Assembly (NCBI GenBank): GCA_005765155.1
Contig: VCCP01000003.1
Coordinates: 3,844,001 to 3,908,000, forward strand
DNA: 64,000 nt
Source of the DNA: Zelopaecilomyces penicillatus
Lineage: Eukaryota; Ascomycota; Sordariomycetes; Hypocreales; Pseudodiploosporaceae
Reading direction: 5' to 3'
Shown here: one piece after another, positions 11,950 through 24,549 of the stretch
Position numbering within the stretch: the stretch's first letter is position 1
Layout of the letters: the number at the start of each line of letters is the position of its first letter
Translations under genes and position numbers: made by a program
Notes under the pieces: model-generated
Database searches by the model: none
Told to the model about the DNA's origin: nothing
Seen by the model: the letters and a program-made list of their open reading frames with translations, nothing else

Positions 11950-11974
<25 letters not shown>
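11950..11974. repeat. TA dinucleotide microsatellite, about 12 units
   Basis: Uninterrupted TA repeat in the spacer between the relic and the intact secreted-protein gene. It is followed by a short inverted repeat, TATTGAAG ... CTTCAATA, at about 11984-12020. Confidence 0.8.
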
Positions 11975-11978
<4 letters not shown>

Positions 11979-12332
11979 CTTACTATTGAAGTCCCAGAGC
12001 GCTGTAGTAGCTTCAATAATATTTGGTCTTGTTTCTGAGTAAAGTTCACTACGCCCGAGACTAACAATGCAATTAGTAATTAATTATCACAAATATGAGG
12101 TATCTGAATTGGAACTAAACTACCTTACCTACCTACTAACCTTAGTACCAATCGCCAATGCAACAGTACCAACCTCCCTGGTAGTCTAAGCGACCGACCA
12201 TCAGGCTGGCATAGCCTTCCTACGAGGATGCATCCGTGACACTCGGACTCTCGTGTTCGAGACACAGCTAAATGCTCCCTGCATATACGGTCCTATCTGC
12301 TAAAGTTGCAATTACTACCTAACCCCGACCAT

Positions 12333-12341
12333 TATAAAAAG
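12333..12341 (+). promoter_or_regulatory. TATA box of the small secreted protein gene
   Basis: TATAAAAAG lies about 105 bp before the ATG at 12445 and is followed by a pyrimidine-rich stretch (about 12350-12420) typical of transcription starts in highly expressed fungal genes. Confidence 0.5.
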
Positions 12342-12444
12342 ACTCACTCTTCCAGATGTTACCACTGCCTGCTTCTCCATCTCTTTTATCTTTTTCTTCA
12401 ATTCCTCGAATTATCACATCTCTTCCTGATAATCAAAAGTCAAA

Positions 12445-12887
12445 ATGCGTTCATCCTTCGTATCGCTAGCATTGATGCTCGGCATCACCTTCGCCGCCCC
12501 CGTCACATACACTCCTCCAACCAACAACGACAAGGCAGTCACCAAAATTGTGGACAAGATACTACAGATGCAAAGTACGCACAAGGTTCTATTCAGCGGC
12601 AATGAGATTAAGAAAAATAAAGATGGATCATACAAGGTCAGGGTTGTAAGTCATGTCTTCTACAAATAACCGCGATATAGGTCGCACATAAAACATATCC
12701 CTCTGAGCGGCTTTAAAACTAATTCGCGATCATTCTTTTAAAACAGTACTATGGGGTGACAGACTGCAAGATTCAGGATCCTAGACCTGTCGCCGAGTGT
12801 CCGATTGCCATGGAAAACAACGGATGGTGTGAAGGCAAGGTTCGATCAGACTTTACAGATGTCACCGACTTTGTGTGCGTGTTGTAG
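12445..12887 (+). CDS. small secreted four-cysteine protein (effector-like, unknown function)
   Basis: Two exons, 12445-12645 and 12747-12887, with a 101-bp intron (GTAAGT...ACAG). Product 113 aa. A clear signal peptide MRSSFVSLALMLGITFA is followed by a mature chain of about 96 residues. All four cysteines lie in exon 2 (DCK, ECP, WCE, VCV), which suggests two disulfides. There is no membrane segment or GPI signal, and I do not recognise the family. Size, secretion and cysteine pattern are those of fungal secreted effector candidates, but that role is inference only. A TATA box and pyrimidine-rich leader precede it, and a decayed paralogue lies about 600 bp upstream. Confidence 0.8.
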
Positions 12888-13140
12888 AGTGCTTGATCTT
12901 TGAACATGTTGTTTCGCTTTAATGTATCATGAAGATGAAAAATAATGATCAGAACATGCGAGAATAGATTTAATGATTGTCTTTTGACACGTGTGGCTTA
13001 AAGAATTAGATCATCTACAGTAACTCTATTAAGTCGTTGTCCATGCTGTACCCTGAAAACTCTCTCATCATGTGTATAATACTGTACAATCCTCTTCCAA
13101 ACTCAGCTAGTCAGCCTAGCATAGCTATAGCCCTCTGCGA

Positions 13141-14003
13141 CTATACTACCACCCCATTCATATCCTCACATCTCACATGCGACAGTGTTTTTTCCCCCTT
13201 CAAATCCATCAGTTTCGCCGCGTAAATCGAATTCTGCATCACAATAGCCGGCAAAATAGGAAGAACACCCCCAGGCACTTTGGTCACCCATTCACAGTTT
13301 GTAACCCTATCAATACCAGGATAACACAGATCAATCAGTCCAGTCATGTCATGACTCGGCAATTCACATTGCCTATCAGTAATAAACACATCCGTCTTGC
13401 CCTTATTAAACACTGCTTCAGTATAATACCTCTGCAGCGCAGTAGTAAACGCCGGGGAGATGATGTTACCATCGAAATTGCTAATTGTAATGTTTAACCC
13501 GTTCAAAGAGAGTTGGGAGTGTTGTAGTAGCAGCTGTATAGCTTTGGCCGGTGCATTGTCGAATATGTCGGCTGAATTGTAGCCTTCAACATCCTTCTCT
13601 TTGGCCATATAAGGCATCACGTCGATGTTCTGGGGTAGAGGCCGTTGAATAAGAATGCCGTGTATGTCAAAGTCGTCGTTTAACTTTTCGATTTGTTCTA
13701 CTACTTGTCTCTCGTCCATTTGCGAAACATCGATCGGACAACATTCTATGCCAAACTATCCCAAATTAAAAAACACATTAACATATGTCAACAACAAAAA
13801 GGTGACATCGGAAATTTTCCTTAACATACCTTTTCAGCACAGGATCGTTTTATCTGTACATAATCTTGAGTCTTTTCGTCGTTGGCGAAATGAAGAACCG
13901 CCAGTTTCGGCCTATAGTCGGACGATGTATTCGCCAAAGAGAGATCGGCGTGCCTGGCTACTATCTCCTGCGCAATTTGGCGGCCGCCCTGAAGTAGTTT
14001 CAT
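13141..14003 (-). CDS. divergent FolD-like methylenetetrahydrofolate dehydrogenase/cyclohydrolase homologue
   Basis: Two exons on the minus strand: 14003-13830 and 13755-13141, with a 74-bp intron (GTATGT...ATAG). Product 262 aa. The N-terminal half follows the FolD tetrahydrofolate-binding domain: RPKLAVLHFANDEKTQDYVQIK, with the Tyr and Lys of the catalytic YxxxK motif, then LNDDFDIHGILIQRPLPQNID and KEKDVEGYNS. The C-terminal half still ends with the family hallmark VPGGV and a following helix. It lacks the GRSxxVGxP nucleotide-binding signature, and a short segment before APAKAIQLLL is missing, so it is shorter than usual (about 285-320 aa). It may be a non-canonical or inactive paralogue; NAD(P) use cannot be assumed. 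The start at 14003 leaves a short but plausible N-terminus. Confidence 0.72.
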
Positions 14004-14586
14004 ACTAACTCAAAATTGACGTCTTAACAAGCAACTAGCAAACTAGTTAGTAGCACCTAACAGACTATGTGGAGCTAAAGGGTTAGTTGCTAGTATGGCA
14101 TCTTCACGGGCTTTATGCCACAACAGGCCACGAAAGCTCATCAACTACTACATAACATATTACCTCATCTTGACGACACAGAGTAGCTGTAGCGGGGCAA
14201 TTCACTCAATTATGTACACGTGGCGGACAGCAGTGGTGTCCAGCATTAACTGACCCATGCAAATGATCAAAAGGTTGCTCTCATTGGCTGACTATGTCGG
14301 AAAAGCAAAACCCCTTGCCTTTAACAACTAGATTCCAGGGCAGATAATTACTGTGTTGATGGCCTTGATGCTTTTTATAGACGTCCGAAGAGAGAGTGCT
14401 TGCCGATGTATGCTCTATTAAGTTGTAACTAAAGTTGGTATCCAGTCAGTAGTTGTAGTTGCAACACATACATCATACAGGACTGTTGTTTCGTGAACTC
14501 ACCTAGTGAAAAGCGCTTATTCCCAACTTCAAAGAGAAAAGATTGTTTCAATAAACTCCAACAGACTAACAAACATATCTCACATA
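14004..14586. other. intergenic, upstream of the FolD-like gene
   Basis: AT-leaning spacer with several CTAGTTAG-type short inverted repeats around 14030-14095. No gene was recognised. Confidence 0.4.
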
Positions 14587-14790
14587 ATGGCTAGAGCTAT
14601 GACGGTTACATCTTTAATTCCCCTTGAGTTTGACATGGAGCTACATAGCATTGCAACTCATCAGCCGTCTTCGCATTCAAGTGGGTTTGAAAGAAGCTTC
14701 TACTAACATCTCAAATCTCAACTTGTATCAACAGCTCCCCGAGTGATTTACTGCTCACTCAGCCTACGATGGTTCAAGGAAGCTGACTAA
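14587..14790 (+). CDS. possible tiny two-exon gene or gene remnant, 49 aa
   Basis: A candidate ATG at 14587 opens exon 1 to 14680. A 54-bp intron follows with GTGGGT donor, an excellent CTAAC branch site at about 14702 and a CAACAG acceptor ending at 14734. Exon 2 (14735-14790) ends in TAA. The joined product ends RVIYCSLSLRWFKEAD. Continuing in the next frame past the stop stays open for about a dozen codons, which could mean a frameshift or a missed intron. No family recognised; the intron signals are the only real support. Confidence 0.2.
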
Positions 14791-15204
14791 ATTCTTCAAC
14801 ATTACTAGTCCTAAGCAGTCGACTTAATAGACTGCCGTCGGTTTCCCACATACGCCCTCCCCAGAATGAAATGATGTTTCATGTACCGCCAAATGACAAC
14901 TAAAGTCATAGTTTTCCAGAGCAATTAGAAGCTTTGCCCCGTCTCGCAATTGAGTACACCACTCTTTGTTCCGCCTTTTCATGTAGATTGTATGCTAGGA
15001 ATCGGTCATCAAGATAAGACAAACCAACATTAGCAACATATATTCCTAGCGCATCGCCATCTATTCCACCCGGATAAGATTCTCAGAATAGCTTCTTTGC
15101 CATGCGTCCTAAAGTTCCGTAATGATCGAGCATCACGACAGCTTGTGTGGCAAGATTGCAGCATAGTTTGCCACGTCAGAGCGTGAAATAGATCACCTCT
15201 GCAT
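14791..15204. other. intergenic, 3' side of the C9-methyltransferase
   Basis: No gene or repeat recognised. Presumably the 3' untranslated region and terminator area of the minus-strand methyltransferase. Confidence 0.4.
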
Positions 15205-16993
15205 TTAAGAAGACAAATCGGTAGATGAGGTGACATTGTTCTTAGTGGCCCACGCTTTCAGGTCGAACTTGTGGTTATCCAGACCGCCGGACAGCGCGAA
15301 CTGGGTCTCAATTCCCTCAACTCGGTGAGTAGAGTTGATGTTCTTGACAAGAACAATCTGGAAGCATGTGGCAGAGCCCTGTCGGGAAGCAATGGTAGAA
15401 GAGGCAAGGAAGTATTCCCAGATCTAAATAATGGGTCAGTTCTCAACAAAACAAGTCAAAGGATAAACGGATAGAATACGTACTCTGAACCACCGCTTGC
15501 CATACTTGGCCTCAACCTTGTCACGGTTGCCCATCCAGTTACGGTACCATCTCCAGAGGGTGGCAGAGTAGTGAACTCCAATAGTATCAACGCCCTTGAC
15601 CTCGAAACCAGCACCCTCAAGCTTGTCAATGACCCAGCCAAGAGGGGTGGAGGCATCAGCGCCAGGGAAAACATATTTGTTCATGAACAGACCCCAGATC
15701 AAGTCCTCATACTGCCATGCCTTTCGCAGACCAGCAATTTGGAGAAAGAAGACACCATCGTCATCCAGCATGTTGTAGACCTGAGTTAGGAAGCCAGAGA
15801 AGTGACGGACACCGACGTGCTCAGCCATCTCGAGACAAGTGATCTTTTCATAACCGCCCTCGGGAACAGGAATATCACGGTAATCCATGCAGAGAATCTT
15901 GCTCTGTTCCTCAGTAACTCCAACCTTGCGCATAGCGTTGTTGCCCCATGCAGTCTGATTACGGCCAAGAGTGACACCAGTGACCTTGGCTCCATAGTTC
16001 TCGCTGGCAAAACGGGCGAGTGTACCCCAGCCACATCCAATATCGAGCATTTTCTCGCCCTCCTTGAGCTCAATCTTTTCGCAGACAATGGTCAACTTGT
16101 TATCCTGAAGCTCCTCGAGAGTCTCCTCCTTGTCGGGGTCGGCAATGATACCGGAAGTGTAAATCATGCGAGGACCAAGGAACCAGCCGTAGAAGTCATC
16201 GCCTCTGTCATAGTGGTCTCGGACCTGTTCTTCGTCTATAACAAACGCATGTCAGTCATTATGAGAGCATTTAAAACACACAAGGGTGTTGTTCTGGGGC
16301 AAAGGCTGCTTGCTTGCTTACCCTGGGATCGAGTGTGCATGATGAGCTCGGGAATCATGCCGAGTAGGAAGTACTTGATCAGACCAATTGTGAAACGGAA
16401 GCTAGCCCAGTCATGGCGGTACTCCAAGACATCAAGGCAATCGCCCTTGAACTCGACATCACCATCAAAGTACATCTCATAGAAGGTCTCCATGGGAATC
16501 TTGCTGGTGCCACGGTACTTGGCGCGGTCGGCCTCCTTCTTGAAGTCAAGGTAGTACTCGACGGGACGGCCAGGCAGCTTGGCCTTCTCCGTCTTGCGGG
16601 GGCTGATGGCCGAGATGACGAGCCACCATGATACCAACAGGGGAATATCAAGGAGGAGAGCGAAGAAAATGAAGGTCTTGAGACCAGCACCCAGCTTCCA
16701 GGTGAAGTAGAAGGGCACGCCACCTAGGATGGACAGCAGAATGGTGTTGCTGAAGGTGTCGGCGCCAGGCCCGTCAGCAGGCAAGGGGGCATTTTTGATG
16801 GACGGAGACTAGACAAAGTTAGCCGCTGACGAAGTTCTGTCAAGTGAGGGGCATTGGGCTGTCGGATCCCACGTACCTTGGTGGTGCGGACACCGTAGTC
16901 TTCCTCCTTCTCAGTCGATGGGGGTGTGAACTTGGGAGTTTCGATAAACTCGAACTCGCTCTCGCTTCCGTTGACGCTCGTGGGCTTCGACAT
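15205..16993 (-). CDS. MTS1: sphingolipid C9-methyltransferase
   Basis: Four exons on the minus strand: 16993-16877, 16808-16322, 16235-15484 and 15423-15205, with introns of 68, 86 and 60 bp. Product 524 aa. The enzyme methylates C9 of the sphingoid base of fungal glucosylceramides using S-adenosylmethionine; it belongs to the cyclopropane-fatty-acid synthase superfamily. The N-terminus MSKPTSVNGSESEFEFIETP is polar. Two membrane helices lie at about 55-100 (SILGGVPFYFTWKL and FIFFALLLDIPLLVSWW). The catalytic domain contains DHYDRGDDFYGWFLGPRMIYTSG, the SAM-binding motif LDIGCGWGTLARF at about 265-277, and the CFA-family motif MAEHVGVRHF. All splice joins preserve frame, and length fits the family. 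It is expected in ER or Golgi membranes. The ATG at 16993 was preferred over an upstream non-ATG open stretch. Confidence 0.95.
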
Positions 16994-17631
16994 GATGACG
17001 GCGGGCGTGTTGACCAGCGTCAATTGACGAGCTTGAGAGAAGGGGGGAAGGGGTGGGCGGACGGAGGGATGTTTGTGCTAGGAGAGAGGAGCACGAAAAC
17101 ACAGACGGGCCCTTGGGAGAAGAAGGGGATTTGGGCCGCCGTTTGAAGGGTTTCGTGTGGCCCTTGGCTGGTCCGTGGGTGGGGTCCAGGTTCGAAGAGG
17201 ACAGACTGCCTTAACGTTCCAATGGCCCTCCCAATGCTTGAAGAGACTTTGAGAGTGTGGAGGAGCATCCATCCGCCTACATAGGCTTGGTGATGCTTGT
17301 GCCTCTTCTTGGCGGGGGTGGCAGCGCCAGCAGTGGGCGGTGAGAGGGGTCCAGGGCTTGTTTGGGTGCCGATGTACAGTGGACGTCTTAAAGTTCCAGG
17401 GCCGAGGTACCTGTATGTACTCCACTGCATCGTCGGTTGCAGCACTGCTTGTACAGCACGCAGTTACTGCAGTGGTATTACACTTATGGCCTTAACTATC
17501 AAAGCCTCTGAAGCAACACATGCAAGCTTGAAGCTTGCCTACATGCCTGTTATGGTTTTAAAAGTAAGGGCAAGAGGATCACTAACTGCACAAGCAGAGG
17601 TACGATGTTGAACTTGAGCTTGGCTGGCTGA
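16994..17631. other. upstream region of the C9-methyltransferase
   Basis: G/C-rich purine-pyrimidine skewed region on the 5' side of the methyltransferase. Several overlapping open frames on both strands have no recognisable domain, start context or codon pattern. I take it as promoter and leader. Confidence 0.4.
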
Positions 17632-17665
17632 ACACACACACACACACACACAGAACACACACACG
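17632..17665. repeat. CA dinucleotide microsatellite
   Basis: About ten AC units, a two-base interruption (GA), then five more. No coding context. Confidence 0.8.
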
Positions 17666-20600
17666 CACTTTGGCATGCTGCAGTGGATGCAGCCCCAGGC
17701 ACTGCAGTGCTACAGTGCGTCCCGATCACTGGCCAGCCCCAGCACAACAGTGGAGAAAGCCTGTGGAGTTGGCCCTGTCGGTACCCTAGTACAGTGTTAG
17801 CAGCCTGTGGCTTGAGCTCCATTCTTTAATTTTTTTTCTGCCACCGCTCGTCTCCACCTAAAAGACAAAAGGCCAATTAACGCCCACCAGCCCCCGCCAA
17901 TCTAAAAAAGCTTCAACGCTCCACCATGGCCTGTTTTTTCCTTTTTCTTTCTGCCCGTTAGCCATCCTTTTTAGCCTTTTTCTTCTTCCATCTGGCTAGT
18001 CTCCCAAGAAAACAAGCATTTGCCTCGCAGTTGATTCGTAGTTTCGTATACGTAGGTCGAAAGGCACCAAGCAGACGTGTCCCGATTAGGCCATTACGTG
18101 GAGGGGGCTTCAATTTATAGTGTTCTCCGAGATCCGAGCAAATCGGCCCCCAGCGAAGAAGAAGACCAGACAGAACAACCTTTTTCTCAACGCGTCCCAA
18201 GGTTTTTTTGCTACTTCGGCTTTATCTGCCATTGGCTCGGCCCCGGTTGCCGTCCCATTTCTTTTTTTGTTACACTTCCCAACACAAGCTTTGACCCTCT
18301 GTCTCGCGGAGAAAAGGAAACAATTGTAGTGGGAAGGCTTGATTGTCTTCAAGGGGCTTTGAGTAATCGTGCCAAACCCTCAACGGGCCGCCATCTCGTT
18401 TGTTTTGTTTGTTGGTGAGCAACTAATTAGGTGAAATAACCAAACGCGGGCACAGGTAGGGCTTTGATCGATGCGTCCCTAGCAACTGAACACAGCTAAT
18501 CAGCATGGTAATTAATCATCTACCATGTGATTTACCTCCTGACTGAATAGTACGAGACGCTACCAACACACTTCCCCAACCAGAGACTTGTATCGACAAC
18601 AACGGGCGCAGTCCCCGTTTTTCCTCTTTCCCATGTTTCACTTTCCCCTTTCTAAAGATTGCCATCTACTCACAGACAAGCAGTCATGTTAGTACAGTCA
18701 TGTATTTCCCCTTTAAACCCCAACGAACGAATGTCAACCGTAGTGTGCTTGATTGCATTGTCAATTCACGCAAGGCTGGCAAGCAGTCGACAGCATTGAT
18801 TGTGCCATATTAATATGAAATGACATGTTACTCCGTGCAAGGCACGTGTTGATAGATTAAGGGACATAAAAGACACGTGCAATGTCTTTCCCTTTGCCAA
18901 GTGTATTCTTAGCAGCATGCATAACTCTGTCTCACTATTTGACCATTTAACACTATTCCATCCAAGCCATTCACACAGGGTCAAACGAAGTGCAACAGAT
19001 GAACTTGAGCAAACAGTTTGATTTCTCAATCGCTCACTGTAGTCTAAAATCCGAGTGACGTCGTCGCCTCATTTAATCATTCGAGACTCGACATCAGAAG
19101 TCACGAGACCTCTCATCTTGTTCGAATCGCTGTCCCTTTCAGGCGCTGTTGTGGGCCAAGCACACCAGTGATGGCTTCACGCCGCATCGGTTTCGCTTAC
19201 CAGCCCATTTGCAAGGCTGATCCGCACAACATTTAATTAATTTAAGTCCAAAAAAAAAACCGCAAAAAGAATATGAGCAGAAATCCATGCAGCCGTTTCC
19301 CCTCTCTGCCCTTTGACGCTAAACTCGCATATCTACTACGTACGTGACCTATCTAAGTCGATAGCTCACCTAATTTTTTGTATTTCTCCCAAAAAAAAAC
19401 ACGGAACCCCGCCGAGTCGCCGCCAACATGGCCCATCGGGCCGTGCGGACCGGCACCCCGGAACGGTGCTATGCTCGTTTACAGGCAATAGCTCGCGACT
19501 CCTGCTCCGGCCATCCCCCCCTCTTGCCCGGCCCCACTCCTCCCGGTGTGTTCAAAGCCGGTCCGCCTCAGGGGTTGTCGGATTTTTTTGACATCTAGGT
19601 TCCGCTTTTGGTTCAATGCCATGCAGAAAAGGCTTGATTGATATTGAACTGCTGCTTTGTACGCCCCTCCTTCCTTCCCTCCCCCCCCCCCTGCCCCCCT
19701 AGTTTACGCCGCAAGATCTACGACTGACAGGCCCGATTGTGTGCAGAAGCGCCCGTTGCCTGCATTCCCGCTCGACCGAACCATGATACGTGATGCAGTT
19801 CCAAGCCAAGTTTCTCAGTCTATTGATGAGATGCCGCTACTGCTCTCCCGTGCCATGATCGGCATGAGGCAGTGCATCGTCGTCTGTGCCGTTCCGCGAT
19901 GACGCTTGTTGTGAAAATGGGATGATGGTTCACATTCACATCTGCGGGAAGCTGCCAGGAACGAGGCTTGAAATTGGCATGCGAGCCAAGGCAACTAGAT
20001 ACCTATTGGATAAATGCTTCATGTATGTTGGTATGTCTTTATTTCGTGCTCTTGACTAGGACTCTTGCTCGTAAGGAATACCTATTTCAGTTGGTGCCAG
20101 CTCTCGACAAGCTAGCGTAAATGTGTCAACTTTCTTACGCCTTGCCTTTGTATACGGAAACTCGATCGTCCACCTCGCAGTTGATACAGTCGGAAATCTT
20201 CCGGATCAATGCTACTAGCTCAGCCCAGAAGTCAACAGCACTACCGAACTCATCATCCCGGAAACACCCCCAGACAACTCCACTCAGCTCAAACGATCAG
20301 TCACCATGCTACATCCTTCCAACTAAACATAAAAACAAGCCTTGTGATGTGCTTCACATATGGGTCTCTCCTTTTTTCATCCTTGTCAAATACGACCAAC
20401 ACGACGATGCGAGGAAAAAATAAAAACTACCCGAGAAATGGTTGAGACACCTGAGCGACGCCGATATCCGGAAGCGATCACATCCGAAACCCTGGCGCAA
20501 GCCTGTCATTCATCGCCTGATGTTCGGATTCAAGCCAAACGGTGCCGAATATCCAGATCTCACATCGGTCGGGCTTATATAAATGCGTTTTATATCACTG

Positions 20601-23600
20601 AATGGCACAAAACGGCAATCCGGCTTTGAATGGCGCTTTTGCATATATTGCTCTGTAGTATAGGGGCCCATAGCTAGTGAACTCTTTTTCAAGACAACGA
20701 GAAGGTATGAATCGATGTGCATGAGCCATGAAAGCCATCAGGCCTGTGCTCATCTGAGCTTTCCTGTTTCTCTTCAAATCATAGTTTCCAAGCCTCTCAC
20801 AACTCAAGCTTCCTTCAAAGGAATGAATCAAGCCAGGGATGGGACCAGACCAAAAGCCTCCAATAGCGCCTATAAATCGTCATTCGGAAAAAGATGCCAA
20901 CATCTCACATGGGAGCCCCCACCTTTTTTCCCCTTTCCTTAGTGCCAACAGCCTTTTTACACTCATGACACTTTCAAAAACTGCCAAAATCTTATTGGGT
21001 CCGAAGAAACCCGATCTTTGACGCCAGTTCCTAGTTGCCTACTTCTTGTAGCTCACGAGTCAGTTAGTACGAACGCCTACCCTGTAGCTTTCAAGTAAGT
21101 GTGGTTTACTAGAAGCCTCTTCATGCTATTGTTCTACAATTATTCTCAATTGCCCGCACAAGAAAAGGACCATCTCATCATGCAAATGAAAGACTACAAA
21201 TGGACAAACCTACCTAGGTAGGTATTTCGTGACTATGCCAGGGTGCTCCACATGAGCCGCGTTTCGGAACGGCACCGCTCTGTAGCCAGTGACACATTCT
21301 CAGATTTACAGAAGCGATATTCTCTAAGCATTTGTTACAGCACGCTGAGCAAGTGTTCGATAAATGAATTGAAAATGACTGCATGCAAGTCCAGACTCCT
21401 ATGGTGCAAGGGGTTGCATGACCTGTCCTGGATAAATATTTGATTGGCAGCGACGCAATTTGGGCGATGGATCGTGACTTGCCAGCGTGGCTGAGGCATT
21501 CATCTGGACACTAAACTATTGCGTAACGCCGAAAATGGCGGCAGGTGGAGACGGAGACGGAGACGGAGGCTTTCATGAACTGCGCGGGCCGGCTAATCAA
21601 AGTAAGGTGAATGCCTACCCCCTGCCAATGTTTTTTTCATCAATAGCCCAGAACGGTGAGCCTATGCGAAATTGCAATATCAATGCCGCTTCTCTTTAAG
21701 CCAACAATAGCAAGGAAGAACTAATAGGTGGCTCATCGTTTGGGGCGGCTGCTGGGAACGGCTCACCGTGGGATCGCTAAGTCGCGGCTGGTGACTCGGG
21801 AAGAGTTGAGGAGGGTGGGGGAGGAGGCGCTACGGGAGGACATCCATCAAGTTGTGTCATTTTTACGTTTGGTGAGCAGCTTCGTCATCGTCTTGCTCTT
21901 TAAACTAGCGTTACAAGGGTCGGTTTGTAATGTAAGCCACTCAGGATTCAAAGTCCAGGGCATGCACTCAATCATATTTGCGACCACACGTGTATTCGTA
22001 GTTTCGCATCATGATAACCCGACCTCAGTACTTCCCCCCATGTGTTACTAGCACAAATAATTAGAGTTTTTCCTTGTCAATGTAAGAACAACCCAACACT
22101 CGCATACGGTGTTCGCTCCGAAAAATGCGAAAACCGGTAGTGTCGGTACGTATGGTCATGGCTGAGATTGTGACAAACCTACGCTGTTGAGATGGATTAA
22201 TGCGAAGGCCAACTACAAGCCATACCCTGGCACCGCGAGCCACAGGGATCAAACTAGCATGGCTGTCAAGTTAAGCAAGGAATACCATAAACAACTAGTC
22301 CGAGGAGCCAGTGCTCGCATAGTTCTACACCGGGCTTATAAGCCGTGTGCTTTGGTTGTGTGCTGTATATGGGTATATACGGTGCCACTGTAATAGAATG
22401 TATGACATTGAGCAAACGATCACACCGGGAGCCACAGGACGCGATGGACCTAGTTGCTTGAGACTAGTAGCTCGGTCGGTCGGTGAGTCGGCTTGCTCGG
22501 CATGCTCGGCTTGAGTGTTGGATGCAACACCAACACAAGAGAGGCGATTTGAATGCTGTTGGAACCCCCCTCTACTTTAGACAATAGCTTTGCAGGTCAT
22601 TTTGTAGTTCTACCCTCCACTCCGTCACCCCATCATGATGCTTACCTATCCCTAGCCCAATGCTACCAGTTAATCACTTTTGTGCGCCTCTCCTCAGAGG
22701 TTATAACTTCCGAGAATGTGCTAAGTACAGTATGGGGCGCGCGGCGTGGGGTCTGAGCCTTACCCATACCAACTATAGCGTCATTCACTAATAAATAGAT
22801 GGCTCTGGTGTGGGCTGTTTAATATAGAAAAAATGCAGAGGCTTACTGACAGATAACGGGGGTTTCCAGTCTGTCCGTGACTCCAAAGTCCCCCTCCCCT
22901 TCACCCTTGGCTTTGATAGAACGCGGCTCTCGTCGTGAATTGTGGGCAGCCGGGCGGCGGCGGCGGCGTAGATCTTGCCATTGGACAACATGACAAGGCG
23001 CCAACTACGCACGAACAAGGCTGTCTTTCTTGTCAGTGTGCCACGTAGTTGCATTGGAGGGTGAGGGAGGGAATGCTTTGGTTGGCTAGTGGACGGGCGG
23101 GTTGGGGATGATGGTTCATCCGCATTTCCGAAGGATTTAGTTATCACTAAATCATCTGCGAAGATCATCATTCACTAAGATCAAGTCAAGCAGAATCACC
23201 AGCCAGTGTGGCTACTTGCTGGCGAGGCTGAGCAGCATATAGTGCCCCTTACAGATTTTGCCGTCGCATTATAATCCAGGTATCTTAGGACCACTTCTTT
23301 GTGCATAGAGAAGGGCTGTGCATGAAGACGTCATGCCCCCCTCCCTCCCCCCCTCCAACTAGTAATTAGGCCGCCGTTGAACTAAAGCTCTCTTTATGCA
23401 CACAGGACTGATTCGAGGGACAGTTCTTCAGCAATGAACTCTTGTCTGTAACTTTGCTTGATGTGGTATTTACCCAAGCTATGAAGGGCAAGGTGAAGCG
23501 TAATTTGCACTTCTTTCGCCATTTTCAGAAATAGTTGTGCCAAATCTTTTAGATGCAAGAGCTGAAAGATCCCAACTGTTAGTAGAAGGTCGCTGGCAGT

Positions 23601-23800
23601 TTCCCATTCATGACATGCAAATCGGCGTCATGTCCGTATGCAAGGGATAATATGAGCCTGTTAAACCTGTAGTGAGTTTAGGTGTGACCACCTCAGACGT
23701 GTGTTGTAGGTGTCCAACGATCGTGATCTGCATTCGCATGGAGCTAGGTGGCCACGCGAGTGCTAAGATTGGACGAAGCCCTCTAAGCTTGGTCTTGCAA
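17666..23800. other. gene-poor region left of the transposon
   Basis: About 6 kb in which I find no supportable gene. All open frames are short and lack recognisable domains. It includes homopolymer and pyrimidine tracts (for example C11 at 19681-19691) and palindromic CCTAGG-centred motifs such as CCTACCTAGGTAGG near 21210. Small spliced or non-coding RNA genes cannot be excluded by eye. Confidence 0.4.
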
Positions 23801-23802
23801 TA

Positions 23803-23840
23803 TACAATCTACCCCCTGAATGATTAACTAGCGCATACTT
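23803..23840 (+). repeat. left terminal inverted repeat of the Tc1/mariner element
   Basis: 38 bp, reverse complement of 25895-25932 with one mismatch (C versus T near the inner end). Preceded by TA. Confidence 0.88.
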
Positions 23841-24549
23841 GCCCCACCCAGTGATTCGGTACGTACCTCACTAACAGCTGTGCGCAGCCGGGGGCCCCTG
23901 CCTTTAGATATCAGCCCAGATCAGTGACGAAATATATATATAACCAATAAAAAATAAAATAAAATAACAGAATTATAAATATTAATTATTATAATTTAAA
24001 TTAAATTGTATAATCAGTAAAAAAAATCTTATAAATATATATAGCTATTAATCCTTATACTTAGATTTTTATTTAATTTTTATTCTAATTATTTAATATA
24101 AATAATTAGATTTTAATTATTTAAGGTATTTTAAATCCTTCTTTTTAACCTACCCTGAATTTCTTTCAATAACCCCTCTAAAGATGCCCTGCTAATTTCC
24201 TTGGGTCCCAGTCTTGCTAAGTGACAGGGGGGCAAGGTATTACGGTGGTCACTGTTATCAGCTGCCAATCGAAATTTCCTTTATTCTTGATAGAAGATAC
24301 TGTACCCCTATGCCTTAATGCTGTACCTATCTGTTATGTATCGAGCTTCTTAACCCTCTTGGCTCTAGCCCCTTATTATATGTATTGGCCTTAATTAAAT
24401 ACAAAGCTATCTTTATACCTTTGCCTTTAATACTTATAAATATTAATATTTTAAGCTCCTTTAATAGCTATAATATCCTTAGTATAAGGGATTAGCTATA
24501 TAACTGTGGCAGCCCTGTTCCTAAGGGTATTATAGCTACTAAAGATACT

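Noticed and set aside
17020..17445. 141-codon minus-strand frame upstream of the C9-methyltransferase
   Set aside because: Pro/His/Thr-rich without any domain; sits in the expected promoter and leader of the methyltransferase.
22788..23171. Minus-strand frame beginning MMIFADDLVI, resembling a reverse-transcriptase FADD motif
   Set aside because: The resemblance covers five residues only; nothing else of a reverse transcriptase is present around it.
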